A DNA stretch of 5,208 nucleotides from Deltaproteobacteria bacterium (GTDB lineage: Bacteria; Desulfobacterota; Desulfarculia; Adiutricales; Adiutricaceae), in NCBI GenBank assembly GCA_031267005.1, contig JAIRZX010000190.1, forward strand, positions 1 to 5,208, read 5' to 3'. Position numbers and translations under genes: made by a program. The notes beneath the pieces were generated by a model. It saw only the letters and a list, made by a program, of their open reading frames with translations. It was not told the origin of the DNA and did not search any database. This document shows positions 5,078 through 5,208 of this stretch, in pieces (the first letter of the stretch is position 1; the number at the start of each line of letters is the position of its first letter).

Positions 5078-5208
5078 CCCTGCAAGGGCCCAACTCCATA
5101 TTGCTGGCCCCCAAAGCCTTGTCGCTACCGGATAATCCCGTCAAGCCGACGCGGGGCTAACGAGTTGGAGAGGCGCGGCGGAAGCGGTACGCCAACACGC
5201 TCCAAGGC
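5078..5208. other. Right-hand end, no gene recognised
   Basis: I see no credible coding frame here. A fragment near the end (GGCG, nine-base loop containing GGT, CGCC) resembles a tRNA D-arm, but the bases around it do not complete a tRNA within the window. The 11-mer CTCCATATTGC at 5094-5104 also occurs at 3629-3639, on the other side of the HD-GYP gene. Confidence 0.5.

Noticed and set aside
5165..5208. tRNA-like D-arm at the right end
   Set aside because: The position-8 T is absent, the anticodon stem does not pair with the bases present, and the window ends before the T-arm; not supportable as a tRNA.

Overview
The window is G+C-rich throughout and looks like a bacterial chromosome segment devoted to signal transduction. 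The hybrid histidine kinase has features I associate with deltaproteobacterial (Desulfobacterota) sensors: an HELNNILSGI H-box, a PGINGRETYERI segment in the receiver, and a signalling segment around SANRMIEVRERAEE just after the membrane anchor. That assignment is inference from family knowledge; there is no phylogenetic marker gene here.

Layout. Bases 1-158 are a 36-bp tandem minisatellite (a partial copy plus four full copies). It is in frame with the large gene that follows and encodes a 12-residue Gly/Ala/Glu/Lys/Asp unit. Two consecutive copies carry a TAG at the same codon. Bases 216-3011 (+) encode a hybrid sensor histidine kinase: the C-terminal half of a Cache-like domain, a second Cache-like domain, one membrane helix, PAS, HisKA, an approximately 120-residue low-complexity insertion, HATPase_c and a C-terminal receiver. 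The N-terminal part expected for this architecture (first membrane segment and first half of the distal Cache) is missing from the open frame, so the gene is probably truncated, nonsense-interrupted or mis-assembled at its 5' end. Bases 3012-3722 are a 711-bp non-coding stretch with several hairpins, a degenerate 13-14-bp tandem array, C-rich tracts and a candidate promoter. Bases 3723-5042 (+) encode a soluble GAF/HD-GYP cyclic-di-GMP phosphodiesterase with a strong ribosome-binding site and a TTG start. The final 166 bp hold a possible weak terminator and nothing else I can identify.

How they fit together. A membrane sensor that feeds a phosphorelay sits beside an enzyme that degrades cyclic di-GMP. 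The 711-bp gap and a separate promoter candidate argue against one tight operon, so a functional link is only inferred. The most unusual content is the pair of related, G-rich, in-frame low-complexity expansions in the kinase gene: the 5' minisatellite with its two amber codons, and the insertion between HisKA and the ATPase.
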